From assembly GCA_028023455.1 (NCBI GenBank), contig JAQFVV010012396.1, forward strand, positions 21,510,750 to 21,574,749: DNA of 64,000 nt. The letters run 5' to 3'. The stretch is from Epiperipatus broadwayi. Taxonomy: Eukaryota > Onychophora > Udeonychophora > Euonychophora > Peripatidae. The notes below the pieces were generated by a model that saw only the letters and a program-made list of their open reading frames with translations, ran no database searches and was not told where the DNA came from. A program made the translations under genes and the position numbers. Below are positions 12,960 to 25,263 of this stretch, in pieces (position 1 is the stretch's first letter; the number at the start of each line of letters is the position of its first letter).

Positions 12960-14740
12960 TTTTTCAATTCATACTTTTAATATTTTATTATTTTATCTTG
13001 AATATTAGTATTAAAATCTTATAGAGCTATAACATTATATGTAAATGAATTGATAAGAATAGAAAAAATTAGCATGCATCTTATTTTATTTTTAGGATTA
13101 TTTTTTCAGAATGGTCTGTCCTGATGATAAAAATGATTTTTTTAAATTATTTGTATTTGCAAAGTTGAACTATGATATTGTGGATTTTTTTTTACTTGTA
13201 ATCTTATATTTCTAACAAATCAAGTCAAATTTATTAAATTCTAATACAGAATCTAATAAATTAATGAATGTTTACATAAATTGCCATTGGATTTTGCCAA
13301 GCATTAAATTAAAAATAATAAGTTAATAGACATAATATATCAAGGATATTATTTTTTGTGTTCCACTTTGTTTTTTTAATATTTTAAAATTGATAGATGG
13401 TTATACAAGTCTAGTGTTAATACATGAATATAGTAAATATTTTTCTGATTTTGAAAAAAGACTTTTATATATTATAAATAATATTTATATGTTTACTTTA
13501 CTTAAGTGATGTTTATTACTAATGTTGTGAATTAAGTAGCTATTAACAAATATATATATATATATAAATTTGTTTTATTACTATAACATACATTAATATA
13601 TCAAAATTGGAAAGAAATAAAATTATTATTTTATTATACAGCTGTTGTAAAGAATTATTATTTTTTGATTATTACATTAATATATGATTTATCTATAATG
13701 CATTTTATACTAGAAACATGAATATAATAAAATAATCATGAGTCTAATGCTAAATATATGATATTTATGTATAAAAGTATCAGTGAAGATCTTGAATCTG
13801 AAGCAGTTAGCATAAATTTTGAAAGTCTTGGGATTTTTTAAAATAAAAAATAAATAAATCGAAAAATAAGTCTTTGAAAATGAATAACTTTATTTTGTGT
13901 ATTATGTACAGTAGATTGTATTTTATTTGTAAGAAACTTGCAAGTTTAATTTAAATGATTAAATAATGAAAAATAATCCTTATCAAAAATACTTTTAAAA
14001 ATTAACATTTGATTTTTTAACACGTTAGAACAAAAACAGAATTTTTATAAAAATCAGTTTCTTAAATAAATAATTATACACTACATAATATTTCCATCTC
14101 ATTTTATGTTTTTTATAGCATTAGTAAATTTAAAAACTGAAGTTAAAAAATGAATTCAAAATAACTGTTATTTCTAACTACATGTAATTATTATTTATTC
14201 TGCCAAAAGATTGCTTCTTACATCAATTTGGCATTTTTATCTAAGCATTGCAATTATGCTCTTTTCTTATTTTACAAGCACCCCTAACAGTTTCTTCCAT
14301 TATATCATAAAGCAATTTTTTTTACCCACCATACAAAGCTTTTATATTTTTTCTGTTCTTAAATATATGCCAAAGTTATAATTTTCTTTTTATTAGCTTT
14401 TAACAGACATTAACATTATTAATGCCATTTTTCCAATTTATATTTTGTAATTTTCTCATATCTTTAAAACCTTGAATACTTTTCTCCTTTTTTAATTATT
14501 CACATCTGTTCTGACTATTAAATTACTCTAAATAAACCATTTTAAATCACACCATTTTACTTATTTTAATGGATCCTAATATATCCTTATTTAATATCTA
14601 TCTAATCATTGCAATTCTTGCTTCCTAATAGCCCTTTTGAACCCCTTTTCAGAAGTTTAGATTTTAAACTGAGTTTGCACAGAATTGGTAAATTTTACAC
14701 TTACGGGTATCACATCATTCTTTTGGTCATCTTGTTACAT
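12960..14740. other. AT-rich stretch, no gene seen
   Basis: Very AT-rich with a TA run near 13550-13565. No feature recognised. Confidence 0.45.
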
Positions 14741-14846
14741 TTAAAAAGATGTGTGTTTTTTTTTCTATGGTGAAATTTAGATTTTTTTATACTTTTTTTT
14801 CTATAATGCAATTTTTAATTATTTTCTTTTCTCTCTTTTCTTTTAG

Positions 14847-15142
14847 ATTTAGTAAGCATAAAGTACTTTTTACGGCTGAAATGGATTCTCTCATGGCTTG
14901 CTCTGATTTGAAATTAAAATTCCCTATTGCTGATCTATGTATGTGTGAGCCTTCTCTTTCAAGAAGCTAATTTTGGTGATAGTTCAGATTTACAAACTGC
15001 ATTGACCAAAAAATGTTGGTGAAGTCATTTTATCTGCAAGGATGAGCATGGGAACAGCATCTAGGGCTTCTTAATGACAAGATTTCAATCCTGGACAATA
15101 ACAGTTATGTGTTACATGGGCTACAGATCAATTTTACTATCA
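14847..15142 (+). other. Exon-like segment, non-coding or remnant
   Basis: A strong acceptor-like tract (pyrimidines ending in ctcttttcttttag at 14846) and a GTGAGT donor-like site at 15143-15148 bound a segment that is less AT-rich than its surroundings. No frame is open across it; a frame from upstream stops at 14970. It could be a non-coding exon, a UTR, or an old transposon fragment. Weak support. Confidence 0.25.
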
Positions 15143-15397
15143 GTGAGTATTTAATTAGTAGTTTTATTTCTTATATTTTTATAAGATTACATATGTATAG
15201 AAAGCAATAAATATGCTATAATTTAGACAATTTACATTTCAATGACAATAAAAACATGCACATCTACACTCAGAATCATATAAAATACATGGTTAGTGCA
15301 ATAAATTAGATATATCATGATTTTATTTATATGATCATTCATTTATTGCATGATTACAGTAACATTGTACTCATTTGTTACAATTTTGTAATAATCT

Positions 15398-15478
15398 CCT
15401 GACCACAGACTTTCAAGCACCTTCAGCCATTCACTATCTCATATATCATCTCCCATACATATATTTAATCAGTGTTCA
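15398..15478 (-). repeat. Family A repeat fragment
   Basis: 'gaccacagactttcaagcac' followed by 'cactatctcatatatcatc' matches the reverse orientation of the family A head. Only the head survives. Confidence 0.5.
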
Positions 15479-15823
15479 TAATAAATTTGTTTATTTTGAT
15501 GTTTATTGTATTTATTTTAGAGAAATTTTTGTTTGATATTTATTTTTTGAGTAGACTTTTTTTACTTTAAAAGAATACATATTTTAGGTCACCCCTTATT
15601 TTTCATAATATAATAATTAATATAATAATACATTATACTTTACTAAACTTTTCTTTGCATAATATCTCATTAACTATTCTTATTGTTATTTTCCCTCTAA
15701 CTAAAACCAAACATATTTCTAACATACCCTGCATGGAAGGATGACCAAATATTCTAGCAGATATCCTGCATGGAAGGACAAGATTTGGGTCAGTTAGTAT
15801 AAATGAAAGTCACCAATCACTTC

Positions 15824-16005
15824 ACTTTTACCATTTTTACTATGAAAAATTGTCTCAGATAAGTCATGTTATATATCATTTTTTCAATATTTTATGACAA
15901 ATATGGTGGAATTAACTTTTACCATTTTTACTATGAAAAATTGTCTCAGGTAAGTCATGTTATATATCATTTTTTCAGTATTTTATGACAAATATGGTGG
16001 AATTA
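15824..16005. repeat. 91-bp tandem duplication
   Basis: Copy 1 (15824-15914) and copy 2 (15915-16005) abut exactly. I counted two differences: cagataag versus caggtaag, and ttcaata versus ttcagta. The flanks show a second small duplication, with 'cctgcatggaagga' at about 15729 and 15768. Confidence 0.95.
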
Positions 16006-16009
16006 ACTA

Positions 16010-18010
16010 TGAAATTGTCATTTTAACATTTAACTTTCAAAATTTAGAATTTGTGAACCAATGTAAAAATAAACATGTTTATAAGTGTTAAAAATCGTTT
16101 TTTTCTTATTTTTTTGAGGCAATAACTATTTTATCAGCTTTATTACATTCTTTTATATTTTCTATTTCTAACAATGTATATAGTTTTATATTTACTGTAT
16201 TCAAACAGAAGATATGTTATAAATTATGCATGTTGTAATCATTTTTTAAAATTCAAGATGGCAACTTAGAAAGCTAAGAGTTAAATATCTTTGCCATTAT
16301 TTCTATTATCAGATAACTACAAAATACATAAAAGCAATAACCTTCTCTATTCTTTATTTGCTAATTATTAATTTTAATGTTGTATTTTGCTATAACAAAA
16401 GTTTTCATGTTTAGAAATAAAAAATAAAATAAACTTTAAAAACACTATGTTATCAAAGATAGAAAAAACTTATGGTTACAACCAAGTATGAGCAAGTATT
16501 TAAAATGTTTAGCATCATTGTCCTAAAAATATATTTACATAAGTAAAAGGTCTATATTTTTTTGAAATAACACTCCTTTTTTCTCAAAATTAATGTGTTT
16601 CAGATAATAATTATATATGATTTAAGTATTTTCAAACCACTGTCAGGTCAATGCTGCCAATGGCACATTGAAAATTAATTAAATCCCAATAAAAAACTAT
16701 TTTCTTCTGATACACTTTGAATGGCTATAATATGGCATTTCTATTTTTTTTTATAATTTAAATAATTCATTCATTTAAATACCTTGCATTAATCCTCTAA
16801 AAAATCATTATTGTATGTTGTAGCTACAATTTTTTGTCACTAAATGTAACTTATATTAACGGTATGACGATTTTCAACTGCCTCTCGTTATAATCAGATA
16901 TGATCTCTTTTGTAACAACACATTGCATTACATGAATTTTAAAGATTGCTTCAAAAATAAATAAATAAAAAAATATTAAATATAATTATTTATATTTTAA
17001 AATCAAATGACTCTTCCTTTATTTAGTGCTTAGACATTTTTGTAGATGGATAACTATTTTTAACTTTATAAAGAATGTATATAGATATAGCAAATGGGAC
17101 ATACATTCGCCATACACTTCCTTAATATTTTTAATTTTATTATTGCTTGAATAGATTTAGCATCATTAACTATGTTTGTTTATTGGTTATGATTGGTCAA
17201 CTAAATTATAAGTTGTTGAATTCTGAAGTTGTTGGAGAAACTTCAATAATATTTAAAAACTTCAACTGATATTATTTATGTGGAAAAATTCTAACTGCAA
17301 TGTGATACATAATCAATTTTTTTGCCATCATTATTTACTTATTTGAATATTATTTTTTTGGTTGAACTTCCAGAAAGAAAATCATGATTTGAAGCATATC
17401 TTGATTAGTAAAATTAATTTTTGTATTAATAAAAAGTTTAATTAGCTTAATATCCATTTATATATATTTTTATAAAAGAATTAATTTTTTGATAACTGAT
17501 GAAAAAATGTGAAATTATAGTAATTATCTGCACATGATTGAACTTGAGCACTTCAGTATTATTTATCATAGTAACATTTAATTGAAAATCTTGCCATTTA
17601 ATGTGATTATTTTTATCCATATTGAGTACAATATTTATTAATAGAATAAAAAGTTATCCTTAGAATATTTTCATCACAGCAAAAGTTATCCCAGTTAACT
17701 TTGCAAGGATATTGTTTCAATAAAAAAAATGTATATTTTTTTTATTTTAACATATATTTTTTATTTTCTTTCTGAATGATCACAACTAAATATTGGAAAA
17801 TGACAGTGAGTAATGTTTGCATTTGCAATAATTTTATAACGTTGTAATTCAAACCTAAATCGAAAACTGCGTGTGAAAAATATATTTGTAAAATAATATA
17901 GGCGCTATTGCACCTGACCGCAAAGCTACTTTTTACTTAAAAATAAAATAAAATATATTATTCTGCAAGCACTCTGAATGAAGTAATTATATGCAAATTA
18001 TGCAAAGTTC
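16010..18010. other. AT-rich stretch, no gene seen
   Basis: No recognised feature. G+C rises sharply only at its right edge, where the cysteine-rich frame begins. Confidence 0.45.
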
Positions 18011-18015
18011 AAAGA

Positions 18016-18180
18016 CTAATTACTCCATTTCTTTGAGATCGCGAAGCATGTGTCCTTGCAGTTGATGGCATTGCAATCCATCGCAATGAAGCAGGCCTCC
18101 TTAACTTTTCTTTTTACACCATGCCTTTCTCTGCAGACCAGGTTGACATCTTGTGGTTCACATTTTGTAGTAGAGTTATT
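18016..18180 (-). CDS. Candidate terminal exon of a cysteine-rich protein (partial)
   Basis: A 54-codon open frame ends at a TAG (18016-18018) and is bounded upstream by an in-frame TGA (18181-18183). It has no N-terminal Met, so it would be a 3' exon. Six cysteines are spaced C-x8-C-x13-C-x5-C-x4-C-x3-C, with a basic middle (HGVKRKVKEAC) and the C-terminal part ACFIAMDCNAINCKDTC. An even number of closely spaced Cys suggests a disulfide-rich extracellular or secreted domain; that is inference. G+C is near 45%, against about 25% around it. The likeliest acceptor is CTGCAG at 18131-18136, which would leave four Cys in the exon. The plus strand is also open here (MALQSIAMKQASL...), so strand is not certain. 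No family was recognised and no partner exon was found. Confidence 0.45.
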   Translation of the reverse strand, partial: NNSTTKCEPQDVNLVCRERHGVKRKVKEACFIAMDCNAINCKDTCFAISKKWSN

Positions 18181-18503
18181 TCAATTTTTCTAATAGAGAG
18201 CATTTTCTTAAGTAAAGGAACAATATTTTTCATTTAAAAATTATACAGACGTTTTTTTAAAAGACCTTTTCCTCATATAGTTATAAATGAATCTTATATA
18301 TCAAAAAGATAACCTGATTTTAGATTATATTTAAAAAATCATGATTATTTGTTGTAAATAGAATATTTTCACAGCACCTTCGCTATGTCCTAAACAGAAT
18401 CTATTCAAAGGATTAATGTTTTTTAATTATTGATATAATTATTTTACAAAACATGTAGGTAATAAAATAATGTTATTTATAAGAAGAATAATTGCCAAAT
18501 TAT

Positions 18504-18728
18504 TAAAACATCAAATGATCGTTATTTCTTTTCTTTACAGAAGATATTGAAATAATAGCAACTCTACACCACACTATAGTAAGCAATAGATTTCAGAAGT
18601 GTGTGCATTTAAATCCATATCTAGTTTCTACTTATCCAATATTCTCAGATAAGTTTCTAGTTTATGATTATTATTAATGAGGAGCATAGGATCTGAGAAC
18701 AATAGATCTAGGCCTTTGAATTTGATGC
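18504..18728 (+). repeat. Family B repeat, diverged copy
   Basis: Begins with 'aaaacatcaaatgatcg', the shared left end of family B. It continues through 'tacttatccaatattctcag' and a degenerate 'aagtttctagtttatg' core to 'ggatctgagaac'. It is more diverged than the copies at 21.3 and 27.3 kb. Confidence 0.65.
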
Positions 18729-18928
18729 ATTGCTTTAGCAACTACATTTTATCTATTTAGTCAATTATAAAGCAATGAACCAAACTGAAAATGCAGTAAT
18801 GTTTTCAATAATTTATCTAAATAGCCATACACAGATTTGAACCCAATTTAGTATTTAAATATTTTAATGTGATTATTTTTAATAATCATATTCACCAACA
18901 ATTTTTGGCTAGAATTGAAATTAAATCA

Positions 18929-19300
18929 TTAAAACATCACACTAGCATTATTTTCTTTTCTTTGCATAAGTTATTAAAATAGTAGAAACTGTCTCAATAC
19001 AATTATGTCATCAAGCAAAGCTACAGTAATCATTAGATGCCAGAATATTTGTGAATTTGAATTCTCTCTAGTGCCTAATTATGCTATAACCCAAATGTCT
19101 AGATGCATTACTCTCATTCCAAGGATCCTTAAAGATAACAGTCATAAATTAGAAATTAGTCTGGGAATAGTTGATGAGTAGACACAAGATAGGGATTTAA
19201 ATGAATAAACTTTCAGCCATGTATTGTTTACTATATCTTGCACTAGGTGGCACTATTGTATGGAGAGAGATGCTGCTATTTTAATGATCATTGTTAGGAT
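18929..19300. repeat. Family B repeat, fold-back copy
   Basis: Starts with the family left end 'aaaacatcacactagcatt'. The core then appears reversed ('attagaaattagtctgggaa' near 19150-19170), followed by the reversed head 'ggtggcactattgtatggag' near 19247-19266. It is therefore an inverted dimer with a shortened left arm. Confidence 0.65.
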
Positions 19301-20445
19301 AATTAGGTTTTAAGACTACTATAGTTTTGGTTTTATGCCAAATTTTTGTAATAATTTCTGTGTAAATGATGTTGGGGAATAGCTTTGTCAACAATGATTT
19401 GGTTTTAGGTTTTATATATCAATAATATCTAGAAATATAATTATTTATTTCTAAAGCCTTTTCAATTTCAAAACAATCAATGGCAAGGTACAAATTCATC
19501 ACAGATTTTATGAGATTTAAATTAGAACATTGTGAAAAAGTAAGGCTGTAGTGCTGCTTTAAAGATTCATTTTACAATTTCAACTTTTTTGAAATTATGT
19601 GTCATCATATTGATATTCATATTGGCAGTAATACTGGTATTTATTTTAGAAGTCTTTCTAAAATGATCATATATATGAATCAAATTTCTTCAATAGAAAT
19701 TGTCTGCTTTATAAGTTTGCTTGGAACAAAAGTTATGCATATTGGGTTCAATAGGCAATTGATCAAGAATCAGTATAAAGCTAACAATTTTAAGAAGACA
19801 TTTATTATTATCTAATGACAGGAATTTGGTAAGCTTCATCTCGGAAATGTAAAACTTTTCTCTAAATACAGTTATACATATATTTTGTATTATATTTATT
19901 ATTAATGGTGAAATAAAACATTGTACTAACAATCCAGTGTGTAAATTAATATTCAAGCTATTGATTAGGCTAACCGATTATTTACAAATTTGAAAAAATA
20001 CAAAATTTTAAGATATAGCATAAAAATAAAATGTATCAGTATTAAGTCATCTAAATCAATAACAATTTATAACCTAATTATACTTAAAAAGTATATATTA
20101 AAATATATAATACAAATTATTTATTTGTACACAATTTATTATTTTAAATACATTTTATTTTGTATTATCCATCTTCAGCATTAAATGACAATTATTTTAT
20201 AAATTTTATTTTTTATTCTTAATTAGGCCTAAGAAAGTTCTTGATTTTTAAACATTCATTAAAAAAAATGCTTTTAAAATAAATAATAGAGAACATAAAC
20301 ATTAATAATCTTTAAAATCATAAACATATTTATACTGTAAAATCATAGGTAATGAATAAGTTAAAGAAATTATTAAACTTATAAAATTGTATATTTTAAA
20401 TATACATTTTATTAATAAAAAAAACATAAACTTCCTAATTAAACA
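19300..20445. other. AT-rich stretch, no gene seen
   Basis: Opposite-strand overlapping frames of 72 and 88 codons (19597-19956) and one of 64 codons (19990-20184) are Ile/Lys/Tyr/Asn-rich, as expected from AT-rich DNA. None has a recognisable motif. Confidence 0.4.
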
Positions 20446-20450
20446 ACTAA

Positions 20451-20571
20451 TATGTCTAAATGCTCTTATTATGATTATGAGAAGACAAAACTACTCAAAA
20501 GTACTCAACCATTAATTTTATTATGTATAATTAGCTTAATCAATTCCTGCCTTTTAGAGCATTTAGACATA
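20451..20571. repeat. Small terminal-inverted-repeat element (121 bp)
   Basis: 'tatgtctaaatgctct' at 20451-20466 is the exact reverse complement of 'agagcatttagacata' at 20556-20571. The 89-base interior is unrelated on its two sides. The size and structure fit a miniature inverted-repeat element, but no second copy was seen. Confidence 0.4.
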
Positions 20572-21253
20572 CATTTTAAATAAAACTTGTATAAATTAAT
20601 ATATGTTTGAAAATTTGAAATACTCTTTCTCAAATTTTCCCTTTCTTTTATAACTGCACTCCAACCCAATAAGGATGTAAGCTGAATGATGAAACTCTTT
20701 CAAATGTGATTATTTATAAAAATGGTAATACTGATGAATATTTTGATTGATAATTGAATAATGATTAATTAATTTAATATATTACTCAACATATTTTTAC
20801 TCTTTATCAGAAGCTAATAAAGTACATGGCAAGCACTTCATTGTGTATTTAATAATTCACCTATCTACCCATCAATGAAGCCTTGGTTTGAATCCTGGTT
20901 GTATAACTTCAAGTACCATTAGGCTTATGATTTATTTTTAGCTGATCAACTTAACCATTCAATATTGTTTAGTAAATGAGTGTCTAGATAGCTTTACTAG
21001 AGAATAAAAAAGAATTAAAATTCATGTACAGTCTCATTTCATCTGGTATTTATCAATTTGATGAATAACTACTTTTTTTCACAATTACACTGTATGGGAT
21101 AGATTCACTGAATTATCTGAAAACTGCTACATTTTTTCCTGCATATGCAAAATAATTTTTATTTTTGCAATACGAGTTGCATGCTATATTTGTAAATTTA
21201 AAATACAAATTTATGAAGCGAAAGTAATTTTAATTAAGTATTATACAGAATCT

Positions 21254-21505
21254 AAACATCACACGATCACCATCTTATGCTAGCACTAACTGTTAGTAAA
21301 CAAGCAAAAACTCTCCATATAGTAGTGCCACCTAGTGTTAACTAGAGTAATCAATGGATGCCAGAAGGCTTGTGCATGAAATCCCTATCTAGTGCCTACT
21401 CATCCAAAATCCCCAGACTAGTTTCTGGCTTGTGGTCTTCGTCAGTGAGGAGCTTTGGATCTGAGAGCACTGCACCCAAATCTTAGGATCTAATGCACTA
21501 CTATA
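21254..21505 (+). repeat. Family B repeat, single arm
   Basis: Runs from 'aaacatcacacgatcaccat' through 'aactctccatatagtagtgc', 'cagaaggcttgtgcatgaaa' and the core 'ccccagactagtttctggct' to 'tcagtgaggagctttggatc' and 'gagagcactgcac'. It is a well-preserved half unit with no inverted partner. Confidence 0.85.
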
Positions 21506-21509
21506 TGGA

Positions 21510-22600
21510 AAGTTTTTGCCTGACATAATCTAATTTAAAAAAGTACAAGTAGTGTTCTATCAATATATATATTAAAAAAAAAACAACTTTACACAGCTTT
21601 TCAAATAGCTGTGTGTGTGTGTGTATCCATCTTTTAAAAATATATAATTACACTTATTTTTATATAAAAAAAAGGATGTCAAATAGGTTCAAATGTAACA
21701 GGTTTTAATTCCATTGTAGAAAAAAAGCAGTAATAAATTATAAAGAATATCAAATATCTTAAAGAAACAAAACGAATATAATCTTAAATCGAAAAAACCT
21801 ACATATTGAGACTTAAATATAAAAAAATTGCATCATCTACAAACAAATTAGTATTTAATAATAATACTTTGCTCGAAACATCATTAACCTTCCCATTAAC
21901 AATAGTCAAAGTAGTTATAATGCCATGATATTTAAAACTTCATTTTCTTTACCTAGATACAAACATTAAAATATGGAAAACTTCAAAGGTTAATGATGGT
22001 AATACGAACTTTAAATAAAAGTTAGAAGTTATTCATTTACACCAAAATATCAACACTGAAAACAACATAAAGTATCTTATAACTAAATATATTTTTCCAC
22101 GTATAAAAATAGTTCTGTCAGATCTACGATTTCAGAAAATCAAGAACATCTTTTCATTTTACAAGAAATATTTTGAAAACTCCATCACTTATATTTACTC
22201 ATTACCGAGTTTACATTTCTTTTTAATATTTTTTGCCTTACACATCATTGGATAAAATTTTTATGAAGTAAACATTTTTTATTATTACATAATTAACTTT
22301 CAATAGTTAAAGTAAACGTACGACTGATAAATCAGAGATGTATGTATATAAATTTAAAAATAACATATAAAAAAAGCAAGTTTAAAAAGTCAAATAAAAT
22401 ATAATATGTTCGTCATTAACTTAGAATATACATCATCAAAATTATATAATAACAAATAATATAAATATAGATTAACTAAAAACTCTTTTGACTAAATATC
22501 TACTTAAAAATAATTAATTACAGCATTATATTTTAAAATTTTATCTAGATAATATTTAACAAATAGATTAATACAACCAAAATTACATTTAAATAAACTT
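21510..22600. other. AT-rich stretch, no gene seen
   Basis: Contains a TG run near 21611-21622. Nothing else recognised. Confidence 0.45.
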
Positions 22601-22635
22601 GGAGGGATGTCAGCTCTAATTACTGTGTACAATAA

Positions 22636-23072
22636 AGTATATGAGCACAGACTTTCACATGCCCCTACACTCTCCATACTATCTCATAACACTGATACCC
22701 TTGAACAGATATATGTTGAAAATATAAATAATCACCAATATTCGTATTTCATGCTAAACCAGCAATCATCAGTTGGTCCAGATTACCATCTCCACACATA
22801 TATGCTATAAGTGCTTAGATATATATTAAGATAGCTGATCCTCATACTTTAATGGACAGGTTTCAATCTACTCCACACTCCAACTCTTCAACCATCCATC
22901 CAATTGAAAATCTGATGATAAAATGCTCAAAGGCTACACTGAGGCCGAGATTCTTGTCACACCCATGTTGACCTAAGGTCAATCTGACCCCTCATGTACA
23001 GGACATAATCCATTTAATACATATACAAGGGATGGGCAGACATCTCTACTATGTAATAACTGAAAATATATA
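22636..23072 (-). repeat. Family A repeat, near-complete unit
   Basis: The minus-strand unit includes the head (gagcacagactttcac as complement), 'cagcaatcatcagttggtcc', the 'tactttaatggacaggtttc' block, 'aatctgatgataaaatgctc' and 'acaagggatgggcagacat'. It is the reverse-oriented partner of the plus-strand units at 24.1-24.8 kb. The 67-codon plus frame at 22607-22810 is an accident of the repeat. Confidence 0.85.
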
Positions 23073-23519
23073 TATAATAAGCCTGTGTGTTTCAGTTGCG
23101 CACAATAAGGTAAACCACAATTGCCATAACAAGTAAAAACTAACAAATCATCATCAAAGTACAAATATATTTCAGAAATAAGTTGCATTATCAATTTCCT
23201 TGGAGCACTGTAAACAATTATTGCACTATAAAGACAACTTCTTTTATGTTAATACGATAGTGACTAATGTATAATCACATTGGAATACTTTAATTTATAG
23301 AAAATGATTGGAACATCCCATATTTGTTGTTCAATATTAAGTTGCTTATTATTACAATATTATAGTGAGACAATAAGCTGTTATATTGTGTAAAGTGACA
23401 ACAGTCCTAGAAGGCAGTTGATGAAGGATGTTATTCTTGAAATGCATGTATTCTCCGGAAAGATTGCTTTTAGGAATGTAACACTGAATTTTATTTATTA
23501 AGCATATAGTATGTATGTA

Positions 23520-23925
23520 ATTAAATAGAAAGATTTTCATTTCTTCACATATGAACTATACTAATTTATATAAGCTCAACAATGTTGCATTGAGTACAGG
23601 AAAACTTCCAAACCCAAACACAATATAGAGACTTTATGAAGATAACAGTGACCATCTTATCTTTACTCTAAATTCAGATATATATAAACTAATGATGTAA
23701 AAGCGAACAGTATAACATCTTCATTCTCTCAAACCAAGATGGTTCAGAATGGCCTATATAAATTATAATTTATGTTAAAGATAAGATAGTCACTCTTATC
23801 TTTATAAAGACTCTATCTTTTGTTTGGGTTTAAGAGTTTTCCCGTACCAGAACAGCAGCATTGACCTTATATAAATTAATACAGTGAATATGTGAAAAGG
23901 TGAAAATTCTTTCTATTTATGAACA
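23520..23925. repeat. Palindrome with arms of about 175 bp
   Basis: Left arm 23520-23693 and right arm about 23750-23925 pair imperfectly. Matching blocks include 'aaatagaaagattttcat' with its complement near 23905-23925, 'tccaaacccaaacac' with 'tttgtttgggtttaag', and 'gaccatcttatctttact' with 'aaagataagatagtcac'. The spacer is about 56 bases. It sits at the middle of the inverted family A pair. Confidence 0.75.
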
Positions 23926-24117
23926 AGGGTACATGTAGGAAAATGTATTTTGTATAATGATTGGAACAGACATTTTATCAAATGTTTTTACATCTAGATA
24001 ATATTTATTAATAGTAATACAAATAATATATATATATTACCATTAATAATTGTGATTATTAATGTAGAGATTATTTGACCTGATTGTTAAACATCTCACA
24101 TAACTATTATTGTCTAT

Positions 24118-24840
24118 CTTAATATATATCTGAGCACTTATAGTATATATGTGTGGGAGATGATAATCTGGACCAACTGATGATTGCTGGTTTAGCATGA
24201 AATATGTATATTGGTGATTATATATCTTTTCAGCATATATGTGCTTGAGTGTATCAGTGTTATTAGATAGAGTGGAGGTTGGTGGGTCATGTGAAAGTCT
24301 GTGCTCATATACCCTATATTACATATATAGACACATGGTATATATTAAGCCTGTGTTTCAGTTATTACATTGTAGAAATGTCTGCCCATCCTTGTATATG
24401 TATTTAATGGATTATGTCCTGTACATGTGGGGTTCAGATTGACCTTGGGTCAACATGGGTGTGACAAGAATCTTGGCCTTAGGGTGGCCTTCGAGCATTC
24501 CATCATCAGATTTTCAATTGGATGGACAGTTGAAGAGTTGGTGTGTTTAATAGATTGGAGCCAGTCCATTAAAGTATGAAGATTTTCTGTCTTAATATAT
24601 ATCTGAGCACTTATAGTATATATGTGTGGGAGATGATAATCTGGACCAACTGATGATTGCTGGTTTAGCATGAAATATGTATATTGGTGATTATATATCT
24701 TTTCAGCATATATGTGCTTGAGTGTATCAGTGTTATTAGATAGAGTGGAGGTTGATGGGTCATGTGAAAGTCTGTGCTCATATACCCTATATTACATATA
24801 TAGACACATGGTATATATTAAGCCTATGTTTCAGTTATTA
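24118..24840 (+). repeat. Family A repeat, tandem units of 473 bp
   Basis: 24118-24367 and 24591-24840 are a 250-base direct repeat. I counted two differences (ggttggtggg/ggttgatggg and cctgtgttt/cctatgttt). The 223 bases between them (24368-24590) are the rest of the unit, containing 'atgtctgcccatccttgtat', 'gggtcaacatgggtgtgaca' and 'cagtccattaaagtatgaag'. The period is therefore 473 bp and the last copy is incomplete. Near-identity implies a recent local duplication. Confidence 0.93.
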
Positions 24841-25263
24841 TTTAAGATAAATTTATGCCATTTCTACATGTTTATTATCATAAACCTTACTCTTAAGGTG
24901 CACTGATGATTTAGGACATGGGTAGAATGATTGATTCAAGGATTAGAAATTTATGAATTTATTGTCACATGACAAAAATAAATAAATATCATTAATATAT
25001 TATTGTCTAGAACTTTTGTAATCAATTATACTTCAATGCTTGAACTTTTCATGACTTACTGAGAAACAGATTATATAAATCTTATAATTATTTTACTATT
25101 ATTAAATGATAGCAAATATTTTGATCAGCTCACTTTTAAAGATTTTTAAAGAAAAATCGACTCCAATTATCTTTTCATATTCTTGTAAAACTATAATTTT
25201 TAAATACAGACCTGGGTGCATTATATCACAGCCCAATTTATGACTTCTGGATTATAAGTATTC

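Noticed and set aside
19597-19956. Overlapping 72- and 88-codon frames on opposite strands
   Set aside because: Composition is what AT-rich sequence gives by chance; no motif, no splice signals.
24118-24840. CRISPR-like array from spaced direct repeats
   Set aside because: The repeats are 250 bases long with a single 223-base interval that is the rest of the same unit, and the genome is that of an animal.
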